Source: Parastagonospora avenae f. sp. tritici 18332-5 (lineage: Eukaryota; Ascomycota; Dothideomycetes; Pleosporales; Phaeosphaeriaceae). From it: 64,000 nucleotides of DNA. Within the stretch, counting starts at the first letter, position 1; every line of letters starts with the position of its first letter. Location: positions 434,001 to 498,000 of the forward strand of contig JAFJTR010000003.1 of assembly GCA_022559985.1 (NCBI GenBank). The letters run 5' to 3'. Below, in pieces: positions 1 through 10,960 of this stretch. The translations under genes were made by a program, and so were the position numbers. The notes beneath the pieces were generated by a model. That model was given only the letters and a program-made list of their open reading frames with translations, did not search any database and was not told the origin of the DNA.

Positions 1-761
1 TCATGGCGTCAGATAATGCCTTCATGTCTATCGTCTGCTTCAGATTGTACACCGAGTCCACAAGCTCTTCCAACTTGGCAGTCGTTTGATGATTTTCCCA
101 AGCATCAGCCGATCTCGTGGTCAGTTTTGCCATCTCGACAAAATGGCCCAATTGCTCATATCGCTGGTCTGCACCTTTAGAGCCATCCTTCTTCAGGCAA
201 TCGATGGCCCATCGCAGCATGAGCTGAACGTTTCGTTTTTGCAGAGTTCTACCAGTTCGTAAGAGTCTCAGTCTCAGGAGTATACGCTTCGCACACATAG
301 ACACGATTGCCGAGGAGACTATAGTCTCTGTCGCTGATCGAGAGCAATCCGGTTAGCTATTCGCTGCAAAACGACACAGGCTCCAACCTACTTTGCGTGT
401 AGTCCTTTAACAAGGCAAAAATGCTATCGAACCCACTCTTGAGCCGCTGCAAGCTTTGCCTCCCGCTCTTCCCATGGATGCTATTCACAGCCAGCAATAC
501 ATTCAGCGAAGCACTCGCTGAATTTTCCTCAATACAGAGGGCCGGGATATGATTGACATCATCAGAATCATTTGCTAAGAATGACAAAGCCTCTGCAAGT
601 TTCAGCTCATCTCGAAGAGATAGTGTGTAGCCTTGCGCAAACGGCTTTCGCGTCTCGAGTTCATGGCGCGATGGAAGATGGGGCACGGAATGCAGTATAG
701 AGAGTAATGCAATGTTCTCGGCACAAATGATTGACGGACTGTGACTACTTGTAGCAGCCAT
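1..761 (-). CDS. Partial hypothetical protein, C-terminus beyond window edge
   Basis: Two exons are supported. Exon 1 runs 761-392 and exon 2 runs 327-1, still open at the window edge. The 64-nt intron starts GTAGGT, has a GCTAAC branch site and ends ACAG. Phase is kept across the junction (A + AG gives Lys), which argues for a real gene. At least 232 residues are visible. The N-terminal part is Ser- and Leu-rich. Exon 2 is strongly helical and basic around LLRLRLLRTGRTLQKR, followed by amphipathic helices ending near residue 230. I do not recognise a family; the composition suits a nuclear or scaffold protein, but that is a guess. Confidence 0.6.
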
Positions 762-1230
762 CTAGGCCAGATAGTTCACAGTCTTAGCACAGTTTGCATG
801 GCTTTCTGGCATTTGGCCTCGACTTGTTGATGCGGAATAGCCTCGCAGCTGCTGCCTCCACGCAATGTTTGTCTTATGTGAAGCTTGACATGATTCGTCG
901 TGTTGCAGTTGTAGGTTACACGGCAGCTGATGCCATCACCGTGCATGATACTGTATGCGTCAGTTGTGTACGACATTTGTACCTAGTATGCTATACGTGT
1001 CGAGCAATTAATTGACTTTCCTTGAAATTCTGGCAAAAATACATGCCCTTCTATCGCCAACAAATCACGTCGTCTCCATGTCCAGAAGAAATTCATCCAC
1101 ATGAAATGCATTCTCTAACATGATACAAGCAAAGCCAAAGCTCCCCACAAGTCCTGCAAGCAGGTAAAGCACGACAATGCCTAGATACTCCAACACCCAA
1201 TTCTTTAATCCAAATCTCCTCTCGCGCCTG
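762..1230. other. Intergenic region between the partial gene and CRY-DASH 3' end
   Basis: No supported gene. It would hold the upstream region of the leftward partial gene and the 3' UTR of the CRY-DASH gene. A short leftward open frame here overlaps the CRY-DASH C-terminus and is not convincing. Confidence 0.5.
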
Positions 1231-3292
1231 CTAACTACTCGATGTAACAATCGTGGGCCCATCGTCATATCTTGCACCATTAGTCCTCTCTTCGTTCCCT
1301 CGTCGGAAATCTCGGCTGCCTCGCCCTCGCCCACTAGCTCGCCAGTGACCCCCTCCGCCTCCTCTCTTTCCACGACCATCTTGTGGCCCTTTGCGGCCGA
1401 CTGAGAACTGTATGCGGGTCAGAGGCTGCTCGACCCATTCGCATCCCTTTAGACCGAGGTTGTTCTTTTCCCAATCACTCAGCCTCCAAGCTTGGTAGAG
1501 TAGCATCAGTCGTTGCTGATCTATCTCTTCCTTTCCGGGGGCCACCGTCTTGGTGATTTTGAGTTGCCGCAGCTCCGGTACCCAGGCTTTGATGTACTCG
1601 CCATTTCCATCGTAGTCGAAAGCTTGCTTCACGGGATTGAAAACGCGGCCTTGTCGCGGGTCATTGCCTACGCCTGCAACATATTGCCAGTTCCCCCAGT
1701 TGCTCGCTACGTCATAGTCGATAAGTAACATCTCATACCACTCAGCGCCAATACGCCAGTCGATATCGAGATGCGAGGAAAGGAAAGAGGCGACGTTTTG
1801 CCGCGCGCGGTTCGACGTATATCCGGTGCAGAACAATTCTCGGTTCGAAGCGTCGATGAGACCGACGCCGGTACGTCCAGACCGAAAGCGCTGGAATGTC
1901 TCCATGGTCTTTTTGGGGTCGTCGCCAGCGCCATTAGGCTTGTGTATCATTCGCCACTTCTTCTTGTATATGGGCTGATCATCTTGGCCTTTGCGGTGAG
2001 GCTGGATGCCATACAAAGCGAACATCTTGTGGCCAAATTTGCGCATACAAAGGCGCATATAGTCCCTCCATAGCAGCTCAAATCGAACAGCTGCTGTGCC
2101 GTCGTTCTCACCTTTACCGTAACCTGCGATGCCCTTTCCTTCACCTTGTCCTTCTTCAAAGTCTTTCATAGCCCAGTGTACTTGTCGCGCGGTAATGTGA
2201 CCTTGCGCGAGGTATGCAGAAAGCTTGGTACTAAAGTCCAATCCGAGCATGCCATTTCTCGTGGCTTTATATGAGCTCATTGCGCCGCTTCTAATCAGGT
2301 GCGCAATTCGATCGAGCCCGTTTTCCTCTCCACCGCTGAATGGATGTGCTGATTGTGCGTCTGTTGGCCAGATTGGAGGCTCTGTCAGTGCGCATGTTGG
2401 ATCCATCTCAAGCGGCGTCATAATCGCACTGAGGAGACCATCCCATGTGGAAGGTATTTTGAATGGCGCTTTTTGCGCGGGTATGTTTGGTGGGAGCGGC
2501 GGAAGTTCTGTTGGCGTGGGAAGCTGGGTCCGTGGGCGTTCCCGAAGTGGTTCGAGTGACTTGCGGTATGTCGTGTAAACATTCGGGAGATCAGCGATAT
2601 CTTTGAATGGAAGATCTCGGCTATGAACGTCAGCAATTTGAATGGTGCGGTTGTGGTATGAATGTGGGCATGACGTACTCATCTATGTAGAACTTCTCGT
2701 CGGCCCATAATTTGAAAGGTATGTCGTTTTCTGCTGCGACCCTTTGCACGGCTTTGACTTCGTCCCTCTCTTCTGTACCATCGTCGCTAGTCATCCATAC
2801 CCCAGTGATTTTGGGCCTGCTGCCATCTTCTCCATCCTTGAGGGAATATGAGTTGATGAAGTCACGGACAACTTCTTCGACGTGGCCCACGCGCATTTCC
2901 AGGCCGGATCCACAACCCAAGTTCTCCAGTCTCTGCTTGAGACCCCATACGCCCTGTCCAATAAATTTGGCGCGATGCGGTCCAGTCCGCCATACTTTTG
3001 CAAACTGGCTGCGCGCTTCGGAATATGGACTTTTGTCTGATGGCGACGCGAGGAATCCGGAAGTTTCGATCTGCTTGGGGGGGAACACGTAGACGGGCAA
3101 AAAGTGTGTAAAAGGCGCGCCGCCGTGTTCCGAGGTCAAGGAATCATCACGACCCCTGCGCTCACCATTGGGCGAGGGTTTCCTGCTGTTTGCTCGCTGT
3201 GTTTGTTGTGCAGCGGCGTGAAATGCTGGGTTGTCGGAGAGGCGTATGTCCCGACGGAGAATGTAAAGAACGATGCGGGCCTGCTTAGACAT
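1231..3292 (-). CDS. cry-DASH: Cryptochrome DASH (CRY-DASH)
   Basis: Exons 3292-2679 and 2620-1231 give 667 residues; the 58-nt intron (GTACGT..ATAG) rebuilds the family motif YIDDRDLPF. The N-terminal photolyase domain (about 1-200) starts VLYILRRDIRLSDNPAF and binds the antenna cofactor in this family. The C-terminal FAD domain has DASH-type blocks GRTGVGLIDASNREL, TGYTSNRARQNVASFL and WYEMLLIDYDVASNWGNWQY. Known CRY-DASH proteins are blue-light flavoproteins that repair CPD lesions in single-stranded or looped DNA and may signal light. The last 60 or so residues are rich in Gly and Arg (GGGGGHW, GRGRGSRD), a nucleic-acid-binding tail also seen in other fungal members. The start was chosen at MSKQARIV; an upstream in-frame Met at 3406 would add 38 residues. 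Confidence 0.93.
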
Positions 3293-4361
3293 GGTCGGGT
3301 TGGTGGGCTTCTCGCTAATAGTGCAACCGCGTGGGAAGGAACAACAGGAACAGATGGACAAATCGCAGGTATTGCACAGTGGCCAAGAACAGCTGCGGCG
3401 TAACATTAAAAGGGTGAAGCGATCACCTAGATCGCCCGACTAGGAATCGCAGAAGCATTGCGGCAACACAGGCAAAGGAGAGGGCTCACAGCGTGTGGGA
3501 CGTCATGACCCCAGGGCGACAATGGAGCTATGTCTGTCGAAAATTCTTGGGCACGAGGCTCGTGGGCACTAAAGGAGAGGCCCCTAAGTCAAACATGTCA
3601 TATGTCAGCTATTCCAGACTGCCTCCACCCGGAAGACTGCAGATGCTTGTGTCTGAGGTGATCCGATTCAAAATTGGTGATGCTTGCTGCAGCATCTTGG
3701 GCCGGGATATGACGTCGGCTGCAGGGAGGTCGCCGAACAGCGATTGGCCACCGTCCGATGCAGGGACGCAGCCGCGAACGAGTTGGTGACGGACCGAAAA
3801 AGTGGTGCGAAGACAGGGTGGCGATGGTCAGGCTGTCATGAAAGTTCACTCGATCGCGAGCTGGTGCGTCGTCGACTTTGCCTGGTTGAGTAAGGCGTGC
3901 ATCGACATTTAGATCTCTTGGCGATTGAGATCGCAAGACTCGGAGCGGAAATCGTGCTCGACACGTGCCGGCACTCCAAAACGGGCATCACGCGCTAAGC
4001 CACCCATCGAAACTTGGGTACGGCTGAGCTTCAATACTTTGACAGCCAATTATCGTACGTCACACAACAGACGCCGCTCAATATGCCTGCTACATGCTCG
4101 CCTCACCTGTCGTTGCCGACTCGACGGAAAAGGGGTCCGATGCTGCACCATTGGTGCGATCGCTCCTAGACTGCGTATACACCAAAGGAGATAGTGGATC
4201 AAGGCAGAGCAAGGACAGCACATGGAATGATGGACCATGGTTTCACAGGGGCGGCGAGCATGCGGGCAATCCCTGGAACTATACTGTTTTGGTTGAAGTC
4301 GACATGACTTGCTATATTCTAACGTCGGATACCTAGCCCGCTCATTTCCACGCTATGCAGC
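3293..4361. other. Intergenic region, no gene seen
   Basis: About 1.07 kb between the start of CRY-DASH and the stop of the decarboxylase. Only short open frames occur on both strands, none with family-like composition or credible splice structure. It should include the CRY-DASH promoter, but I could not pick out a specific element. Confidence 0.5.
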
Positions 4362-6332
4362 TCAACACACTGTGCGGTACACACCATCACTTGAGGGACG
4401 CTGGGCCTTGTGCTTGTGCTCCTTCTTCAATCCCTTGTTGGCGTGCGTCTTCTCTACGCTAGCAGACGCGCCGGGCTGGAATGCTGCAAGGTCAACGGCA
4501 TCGGTTTTCATTAACAGCTCCGTGGTTGCGCAGATGTCGGTTACGAGCCGGTCAATCATATCGAGAGACAAGCTCTCGCGTACGACAACCCGCAGGATCT
4601 CGGTCTTATCCTCGCCAGGCGGGAGCGGGTAGTCTATGATTGTCAGCCACGGCTGCCACAACGGTAATGCATTTGATCATCTACGACGGGGATGCAACAG
4701 CGTGCAGCCCATCCAATAGCCTGAAGTTATACACAGGGCCTTGTCGGTCTGAGTGAATCCTAGCGGTCACGCGTATAGATTCAGGCTATTGGATGCCACT
4801 GTCTTCAGACGAAAAAGACGCTGTGTATAACCCCAGGCTTTGTGATGCCACTGTTCGCTCTCCTTATTAGTTTATGGACACTGGTACTTACTAGGAATGA
4901 TGTATTGCTTGGCTCTCAACAAGTTGGAGACGGACTCCTGCTTTACGTGCGGGTAGTCCTTCTTGAACTCATCGGTGAGGGCAAACGCAACGACGGGCAG
5001 ACCGGCATTGTAGTCTGCGCTCGTGTCCCCCTCGTCGTATTGCTTTTTACCTGGCACATATTTGAAGTCTCCTTTCTTGCGGTGAATATCGCTGACGCAT
5101 CGATACCATCCAGTGTGCTCCAGCGCCCGGCTCAACAAGCGCGCGTTGGCGAGTCCGTTCTCCATGATTCCGCGGTATCCGCTGAATCCCAGATGAATCA
5201 GATTATAGTACTGGGCAATAATCTGAGCTCCTGGCCGCGAAAAGTTGAGCGTGTAAGACTCTTCGGTGCCGCCAAGGTAGTGCAACTCAAAGATCAAGTG
5301 CTTGGGCAGATAGCTCTCGTCTCTCCAGATGATCCAACCTACGCCAGCGTATACGAGACCGAACTTGTGCCCTGAGGTATTGATACTCTTGACCCTCGGT
5401 AGTTCGAAGTCCCACTTCTGACCAGCTTTTGCGTGAGTAAACGGCGCAATGAATCCACCAGATGCAGCATCGACGTGGATCGGGATATCATGTCCAGTCT
5501 TCTTCTCAAACTCGTCTAGGATATTGGAGATCTCCTCGACTGGCTCATAGTGGCCGGTATAAGTCGAACCCAGAATCACGAACACGCCGATCGTGTTTTC
5601 ATCAATGTTCTCCTTTACTAACTTCGGGTCCAGGCGATAGGAAGACTCCTCGCTAACGGGCAGAATGCGCGATTCTACCTCGAAGTAACGAGCAAACTTC
5701 TCGAGAGCGACTTGTGCATTAGCTCCCATGATTATGTTAGGCTTGGAAGTGTCTTTTCCCTCTGCCATGCGCTTCTCCTGCCAGCGACGCTTCATGGCGA
5801 GACCACCAAGGTGGATAGCTTCGCTTGATCCAGTGGTCGCACTGCCAATAGCCTTTTCACTCGTCTGAGCACCCCACATGTTCGCGATGATCGACACGCA
5901 GCGTGCGTGCATGTCCATCATTGCCGGGTACTCATCAGCGTCTGACATATTCTTTGACAGGTTCTCAATCATCAACTGCCTAGATGTCGGAGTACGAAGT
6001 CAGTGTGTGTCACTCTTCGTTGCTACGTACATGGACTTTACGCACTCTGCTTCTTTCTCCATATAAGTGCCAACAAACGAAGCGAGGTTCAGAGACGGGC
6101 GTCCATCGAGATCGAGTTCGTCCTTGAGCAGCTGATGCACAACGTCTGCCGGTGCGCCATCATGAGGAATCTTGAACTTGGAAAGCTCAGTGCTCGCTGA
6201 GTAGCGACTCGAGTAAGGCGTGATGTGTGATACAGTCTGGTTACGACGACCACCCCCAGCCTTATGCATTGGGTGGTCGTGGAGCGTCTTCATCAGCTCA
6301 TCAGGATCAACGTGTCGAGCGAGGCCAGCCAT
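4362..6332 (-). CDS. gad: Glutamate decarboxylase (PLP-dependent)
   Basis: Exons 6332-6031, 5979-4892 and 4633-4362 code for 553 residues. The enzyme converts L-glutamate to GABA and CO2, the first step of the GABA shunt, in the cytosol. The group II decarboxylase domain is complete. It has the substrate/cofactor stretch ATTGSSEAIHLGG, HVDAASGGF, and the PLP-lysine motif SINTSGHKFGLVYAG. The last exon restores IIPNYPLPPGEDKTEILRVV, typical of the family C-terminal part. The first intron is 51 nt, but the second (4634-4891) is 258 nt and holds a large inverted repeat. The C-terminus is Lys/His-rich (HANKGLKKEHKHKAQR). Length is within the usual fungal range. Confidence 0.95.
4711..4831. repeat. 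Inverted repeat pair inside the decarboxylase intron
   Basis: ATCCAATAGCCTGAA at 4711-4725 is repeated as its exact reverse complement at 4780-4794. GTTATACACAG at 4726-4736 recurs as its exact reverse complement at 4821-4831. A direct repeat GATGCCACTGT lies at 4792-4802 and 4844-4854. The block accounts for most of the extra length of a 258-nt intron and could be a small hairpin element or an RNA structure in the pre-mRNA. Confidence 0.8.
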
Positions 6333-7533
6333 ATTGAATGATATAAAAGTAAGGTTATAGATTGGAAAGCGTGCAGAATTTGAGTGCGGAGGTGTACGTC
6401 TACTACGCTATGTACCGCAGTTGCGGTATATACTGCGCGAGTTCTAGCCCATGACGCCATAAATACTCATTCCAAACGCATCCCCATGGGCATTTTTGTG
6501 GAATGCCCGTTGGAAGGCTTGACAAATGCTTGGGAAAAGCTTGTTCCTGGGAGGCTAAACGGGTCTCGATCTTCAGCACACGGGGTGCTGCAGCGGAACA
6601 TCCGGAAATGCACAGCAAGTGGAGTACTGGTGTCAAAATTTGACACGGCGTTGGGACGAACGGCGCAAGATGACGACGCATCCAAACAGCACTTCTCGGG
6701 CTGCAAACACAAGCCATGACGACAGGTATGTAAGACGATGCCACATAGGAAATTCGTGCCTGTCGTGCCTGCTTTGCACCTCCGCGACATAAGCTGATAG
6801 TCTTTAGACGTGTACTGGTAATAAGTTCAGGGGAGCCCGAATGTATACGCAGCTGTACAGAACCTTCAATTGGCATCCTAGAAAGCTTTGAGTGTATACA
6901 GGCTACCTCTTCAACTATTCTTGTTGTAAAAAGGCGTACGGGAACTTTGCTGACGCCTAGTGACGCAATAATCCAAATGCGCACCCACGTGAATGCCACC
7001 TGCCCTCCGACCTTATATCTGGGACAACATCATCTGCAGGTACCGGAACCCAATAACTACTCTAATTCCTCAACCCTTTCGATCTCGGGCTCATTGACTT
7101 GTAAATTTTAGGCCGGGAGTTTCTACAGCTTTGCTGTTTCAACATGCTCACTCCACATACGTCATTAATGTCGCCCTTTCCACTTCCCCGCGTTAAGCAT
7201 ACGCGTACTGCCGCAGCTTCTCAGTTGCGCGGCTTCGCCAGCACAGCAAGAAGGAATATACCGCATCTGCGTAGCTTTGTAGTTTTGTCTTGGTTACTTT
7301 CTTGTCTGCCAATTGCCTGTTCAACTGTGTTGCGTGTTGCCATCTTCGTCCGTCGCATCGTCCGCGTATTGCGTATTCAAGGGTGACGTGACCGAGACCT
7401 CCGCGCCAATACTATCGCCACGCAAGTGGTCAAGCTGTAATCGACTCGTCTCACCATTAGTTGCTAGGCAGCACATTTATCTTCTCCCTTTGACCAGTCC
7501 TGCATTCTTCATCACAATCCTAATAAATTCAGT
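6333..7533. other. Divergent intergenic region, no gene seen
   Basis: This 1.2-kb stretch separates the leftward decarboxylase from the rightward fasciclin gene and should carry both promoters. The last 60 bases before the fasciclin start are pyrimidine-rich, as is common for fungal leaders. A 198-codon leftward open frame here has no recognisable domain and was rejected. Confidence 0.5.
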
Positions 7534-8983
7534 ATGCGTTTCTCACGCATTGCACCTTTTCTGCCTCTGGCATCTGCCCTAGTCATCACTGAGACAGAGG
7601 TCTTCCAGAACATCGAGAAGTCCGAACGATCAGTTCTTGACAAAGCCCAAAATATCCTTGACGGTGCTTTTGACAAGGTGCACGATGTTTACGACAAGGT
7701 CAAGGACGAGGCAAAGAATGTCTACAGCAAGGTCCACGATGCTGGGTGTGATGTAGATGCATGGCTACAGGGATCATCGTTCGACGACGATGTGGTCGAC
7801 TTCGAGGACGGCCATGATCCACACCACCCTCCTCCTCCTCCGCACCATGGCAAGCCACCACACCACGGCAAGCCTCATCACCCACCACACAATGGTGACG
7901 ACAAGCCCAACCGTACCGTATACGAGGTAAGAACTGAAAACCACTTACATGAATCTCAACTAACGCCATTGGTAGCTCATCAATGAGAGCAAGTACACCA
8001 CCAAGCTTGCAAAGCTCATCAACGAGTACGACGACCTAGTGCAGCTCCTCAACGGCACCAAGGCAAACTACACTGTCTTCGCCCCCACCGACGAGGCCTT
8101 CGAGAAGATCCCAGACCACGGCAAGAAGCCCTCCAAGGAAGTCCTCAAGAGCATTCTCGAGTACCACGTCTCCGACGATTTCTACCCAGCCGGCCGCGTG
8201 CTCCACAGCTACACCATCCCCACGCTCTACACGCCCAAGCACAACCTCGGCCACGCGCAGCGCCTAACCGTACGCGTCACCCTCAAGGGTCCCGCCATCA
8301 ACTTCTACAGTCGTCTAGTCGCCGTCAACATTTTCGGCACCAACGGCGTCGTTCATGGCGTCGACTCCCTCCTCGTGCCCCCGCCAAACGTCGCGTCTAT
8401 CATTGACCTGCTGCCCGGCGAATTCAGTACGCTGGAGCTGGGTCTCGGCAAGACCGGTCTGTTTGATAAGTTGAACAGCACCAAGTACGAGCATGAGGGC
8501 GGTACGCTGTTTGCGCCGAGTAACTTTGCGTTCCAGAAGCTTGGGCCGAGGATTAATGCGTTTTTGTTCAGCAAGTATGGCGAGAAGTACCTGCGCGCGC
8601 TGCTGGAGTACCACATGGTCGTCGACCAAACGCTCTATTCAGATGCGTACTACGATGGGAAGAAGGATGGCGACGATCAGGAGGATGTAGACGCCAGCCC
8701 GCCGTATTACCACTACGACCTGGAGACGGTGTTGAGTGGCAAGTATCTCGCGGTCGATGTAGCGCGTTACGGGCCGTTTGTTACGATCAGGATCAATGGC
8801 TTTTCGAGGGTCACGGTGCATGATGGTGTCGCGAGCGATGGTGTCATCCAGGTCGTCTCGGATGTGCTTGTGCCGCCGAAGAATGCTGCTGGTGAGCAGG
8901 TGTACTGGAAGGGCGAGGAGATGAGCGTTGAGGAGCTCAAGGAGAGGTTGCAGCCGTTTGTTGACGAGCAAGCTGAGTTGTAG
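7534..8983 (+). CDS. Secreted protein with two fasciclin (FAS1) domains
   Basis: Exons 7534-7926 and 7976-8983 give 466 residues; the 49-nt intron is GTAAGA..GTAG. A signal peptide is evident (MRFSRIAPFLPLASALVIT). Residues about 25-85 form an amphipathic stretch with repeated KVHD/DKVKD segments. A low-complexity His/Pro/Gly linker follows (HHGKPPHHGKP). Two FAS1 domains fill the rest. The first has NYTVFAPTDEAFEKIP and ends with VHGVDSLLVPP; the second has GTLFAPSNFAFQKLG and ends with VIQVVSDVLVPP. FAS1 proteins act in adhesion or matrix assembly at the cell surface. No clear GPI signal is visible, since the C-terminus is polar (FVDEQAEL). The His-rich linker could bind metal. Confidence 0.9.
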
Positions 8984-9560
8984 GTAGGATGAGTGATGTA
9001 TAGTTGGATCTGAAGGAAAAGCAAGTTTGCAACTGCGGGCATGTCACGATCTTTTTTAGCACGTATACATGGTCAACCAGTAAGTTTTTGTGACGAAGCA
9101 TAAACCCAGAATTGTTCAGGTTATTACAAATATCAGTCCGAAGTGTGAAAGTACTGCCTGATTAGCTTCAAGTCTTGATGAATCTGCGTGGCTTGCGTCG
9201 AGATTCCGCGAAACCCTCCAGGTCGACCGTTCACCCGTCAAAATTCATTTGCATAGCTGGCGACGCCATTTCTTGTATAATGATAATATTTGATTTAATC
9301 TATTGAAGCGCTGCTCCTTCATCATTCCATGACGATCTAAGAAGAAGCTAAAGCGATCTTGGTCGCTGACACAAATGAGAAAAAAAAGTTCCTCCCTCCG
9401 CTGAACCAACATAGCAAAAAAATATGCCAAATAGATCTGAGTATGAGTATCATTCGCTAACCAACAAAGTAAAACAGTGAGATTTTCAGCCGTGCATTTC
9501 ATCATTGAAGACATTACGATTCCCTGAATCGGGGTTCACTTTACCTGTTCCACCCAACGT
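8984..9560. other. Convergent intergenic region
   Basis: 577 bases between two convergent genes, AT-rich in part (around 9240-9440). It would hold both 3' UTRs. No gene is supported. Confidence 0.5.
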
Positions 9561-10337
9561 TCAATTCGGCCTGGAATAAATGGCAATCTCGCCTCGGTAC
9601 ACGGGCCGTCTGCAGCCCAGGAGCGGATGTCGCTGGAAGCCGTCGTACAGCTCGTCGATGGGGATGAAGGACGCATATGGCTGCGTGCCAATGACGGGCT
9701 CGTACAGCCTCCTATGTCGCTTCAGGCCCCAGTTGGGATCCTGGCTGCGGCCTACTTCTGCCTCTTCTTCTTCCGACAGCACAGGCATGGCGGTCTCGTC
9801 GCCGTGTGCGCTGTCCGTCCGGCCATGCTTCGATGTGTCGAGGACCTCATCCAAGCTCTGTGAAGGGCGCGCGCGGTAGAGAGAATCGTAGTCTTGTCGC
9901 GCCGCGGGGTTGGCTAGGACGTCGAAGGCAGCCTGTGCCGCGCGGTACTTTGCCGCGTTGGTGGTGAAGTACTGGCCTCTTAGACGGCGGAAAGCGGCTT
10001 TGACGTCGTCGATGGAGGCGTTGGGTTCGAGCTCGAGGTTGGCGTAGTGGTCGATGAAATCTAGGGTGTCGCTGGCGGGCGAGGAGGAGTCATCTGGCGA
10101 CATGATGGGGTTCTTGTGTGACAGGAGGATGGAGGCGTCGGAGACGTAGATGGACGAAGGACGCGGGCGACTGTGCCGCACTGAACCGGGCTGAGAAGTG
10201 ACGCTCATGTTGCGTGGTCGTGGTGTTTGTTCGGAGCCGTGACGTGCGTGAATTGGAGTTGGTCGACTGCGAAAGGGACTAGAGGCTCCTGTCCTGCAAG
10301 CGGGTGATTCTGGTGGGAAAGAAGGATATGAGTTCAT
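9561..10337 (-). CDS. J-domain-like protein lacking the HPD motif
   Basis: Single exon, 258 residues. Residues 1-90 are Ser/Pro/Arg-rich and probably disordered; an internal Met at 44 is an alternative start. Residues about 95-152 match the J-domain pattern: DFIDHYANLELEPNASIDDV, AFRRLRGQYF, then KYRAAQAAFDVLANPAARQDYDSLY. The HPD tripeptide that stimulates Hsp70 ATPase should sit in the loop after AFRRLR, but the loop reads GQYFTTNAAK. The C-terminal third contains an acidic run (SEEEEAEVG) and a Trp/Arg/Tyr-rich end. It is therefore a J-like rather than a catalytic J protein. The partner is unknown. Confidence 0.8.
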   Translation of the reverse strand: MNSYPSFPPESPACRTGASSPFRSRPTPIHARHGSEQTPRPRNMSVTSQPGSVRHSRPRPSSIYVSDASILLSHKNPIMSPDDSSSPASDTLDFIDHYANLELEPNASIDDVKAAFRRLRGQYFTTNAAKYRAAQAAFDVLANPAARQDYDSLYRARPSQSLDEVLDTSKHGRTDSAHGDETAMPVLSEEEEAEVGRSQDPNWGLKRHRRLYEPVIGTQPYASFIPIDELYDGFQRHPLLGCRRPVYRGEIAIYSRPN

Positions 10338-10960
10338 GGTGATGTAGTGCCAGCAGCTGTGTCTCGGACACTGTGAGTGTGTTGCACAATGACAAAGAAG
10401 AGGAATGCTATGTGATGGCGTGAATGTCTTGTGCGTTTGTTGAATTGGTCCATACAGTGTAAAGTAGCGCAGAGTAGCAGTAATATGGAAACGGGAAACA
10501 AGCAGACAAACACTATTAAGATGTCAGAGACCTAGACAGGCCCCGTGGCGGAGCTTACAGGGGAGCTTTCTGCAGGGGTTACGCGGGCGGGAAATGATGT
10601 TGCTCGGGGTACCTGACAGATGCGCTCCTAAGGGATGGGTAGCAGTTAGCTGAAACAAAATGCACTGAACGTGCTCGCTGCACAACGAATAAACGCGTGT
10701 GGAATCATGCCCACGAAAGAAAACGATAAAGCACGATAGGTAGAAAGTCGCTCCTTTTGTTGTTCCAGAGGTCTCCGAGATGGCCCCGTGTTGTTGGGTG
10801 TTGTTGGAGGGGTCCGCAGCGCTGCACGTGCTAACGCGAGTTGCCTAGCGCAACGTGTAGCAAAAAGTTCCGAGTGCGATCCGCCCGTTGGCTGATAGTT
10901 TCTAATCGCGTCACAGCGGCGCGTCACACTTCGCGTCGTCGACCAGGCTTGACTCATCTT
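10338..10960. promoter_or_regulatory. Divergent promoter region, J-like gene / POP1
   Basis: This 623-bp stretch between the start codons of two divergent genes should contain both promoters. I see no decisive TATA box or named regulator site. An in-frame Met 40 codons upstream of the chosen POP1 start falls here. Confidence 0.5.

Noticed and set aside
1065..1379. 104-codon leftward frame with a hydrophobic segment near the CRY-DASH stop
   Set aside because: Most of it overlaps the CRY-DASH C-terminal coding exon in another frame; the hydrophobic stretch is in 3' UTR sequence.
6403..6999. 198-codon leftward open frame upstream of the decarboxylase
   Set aside because: No domain, many Cys/Arg/Ser of random composition, overlaps another frame, and lies where two promoters are expected.
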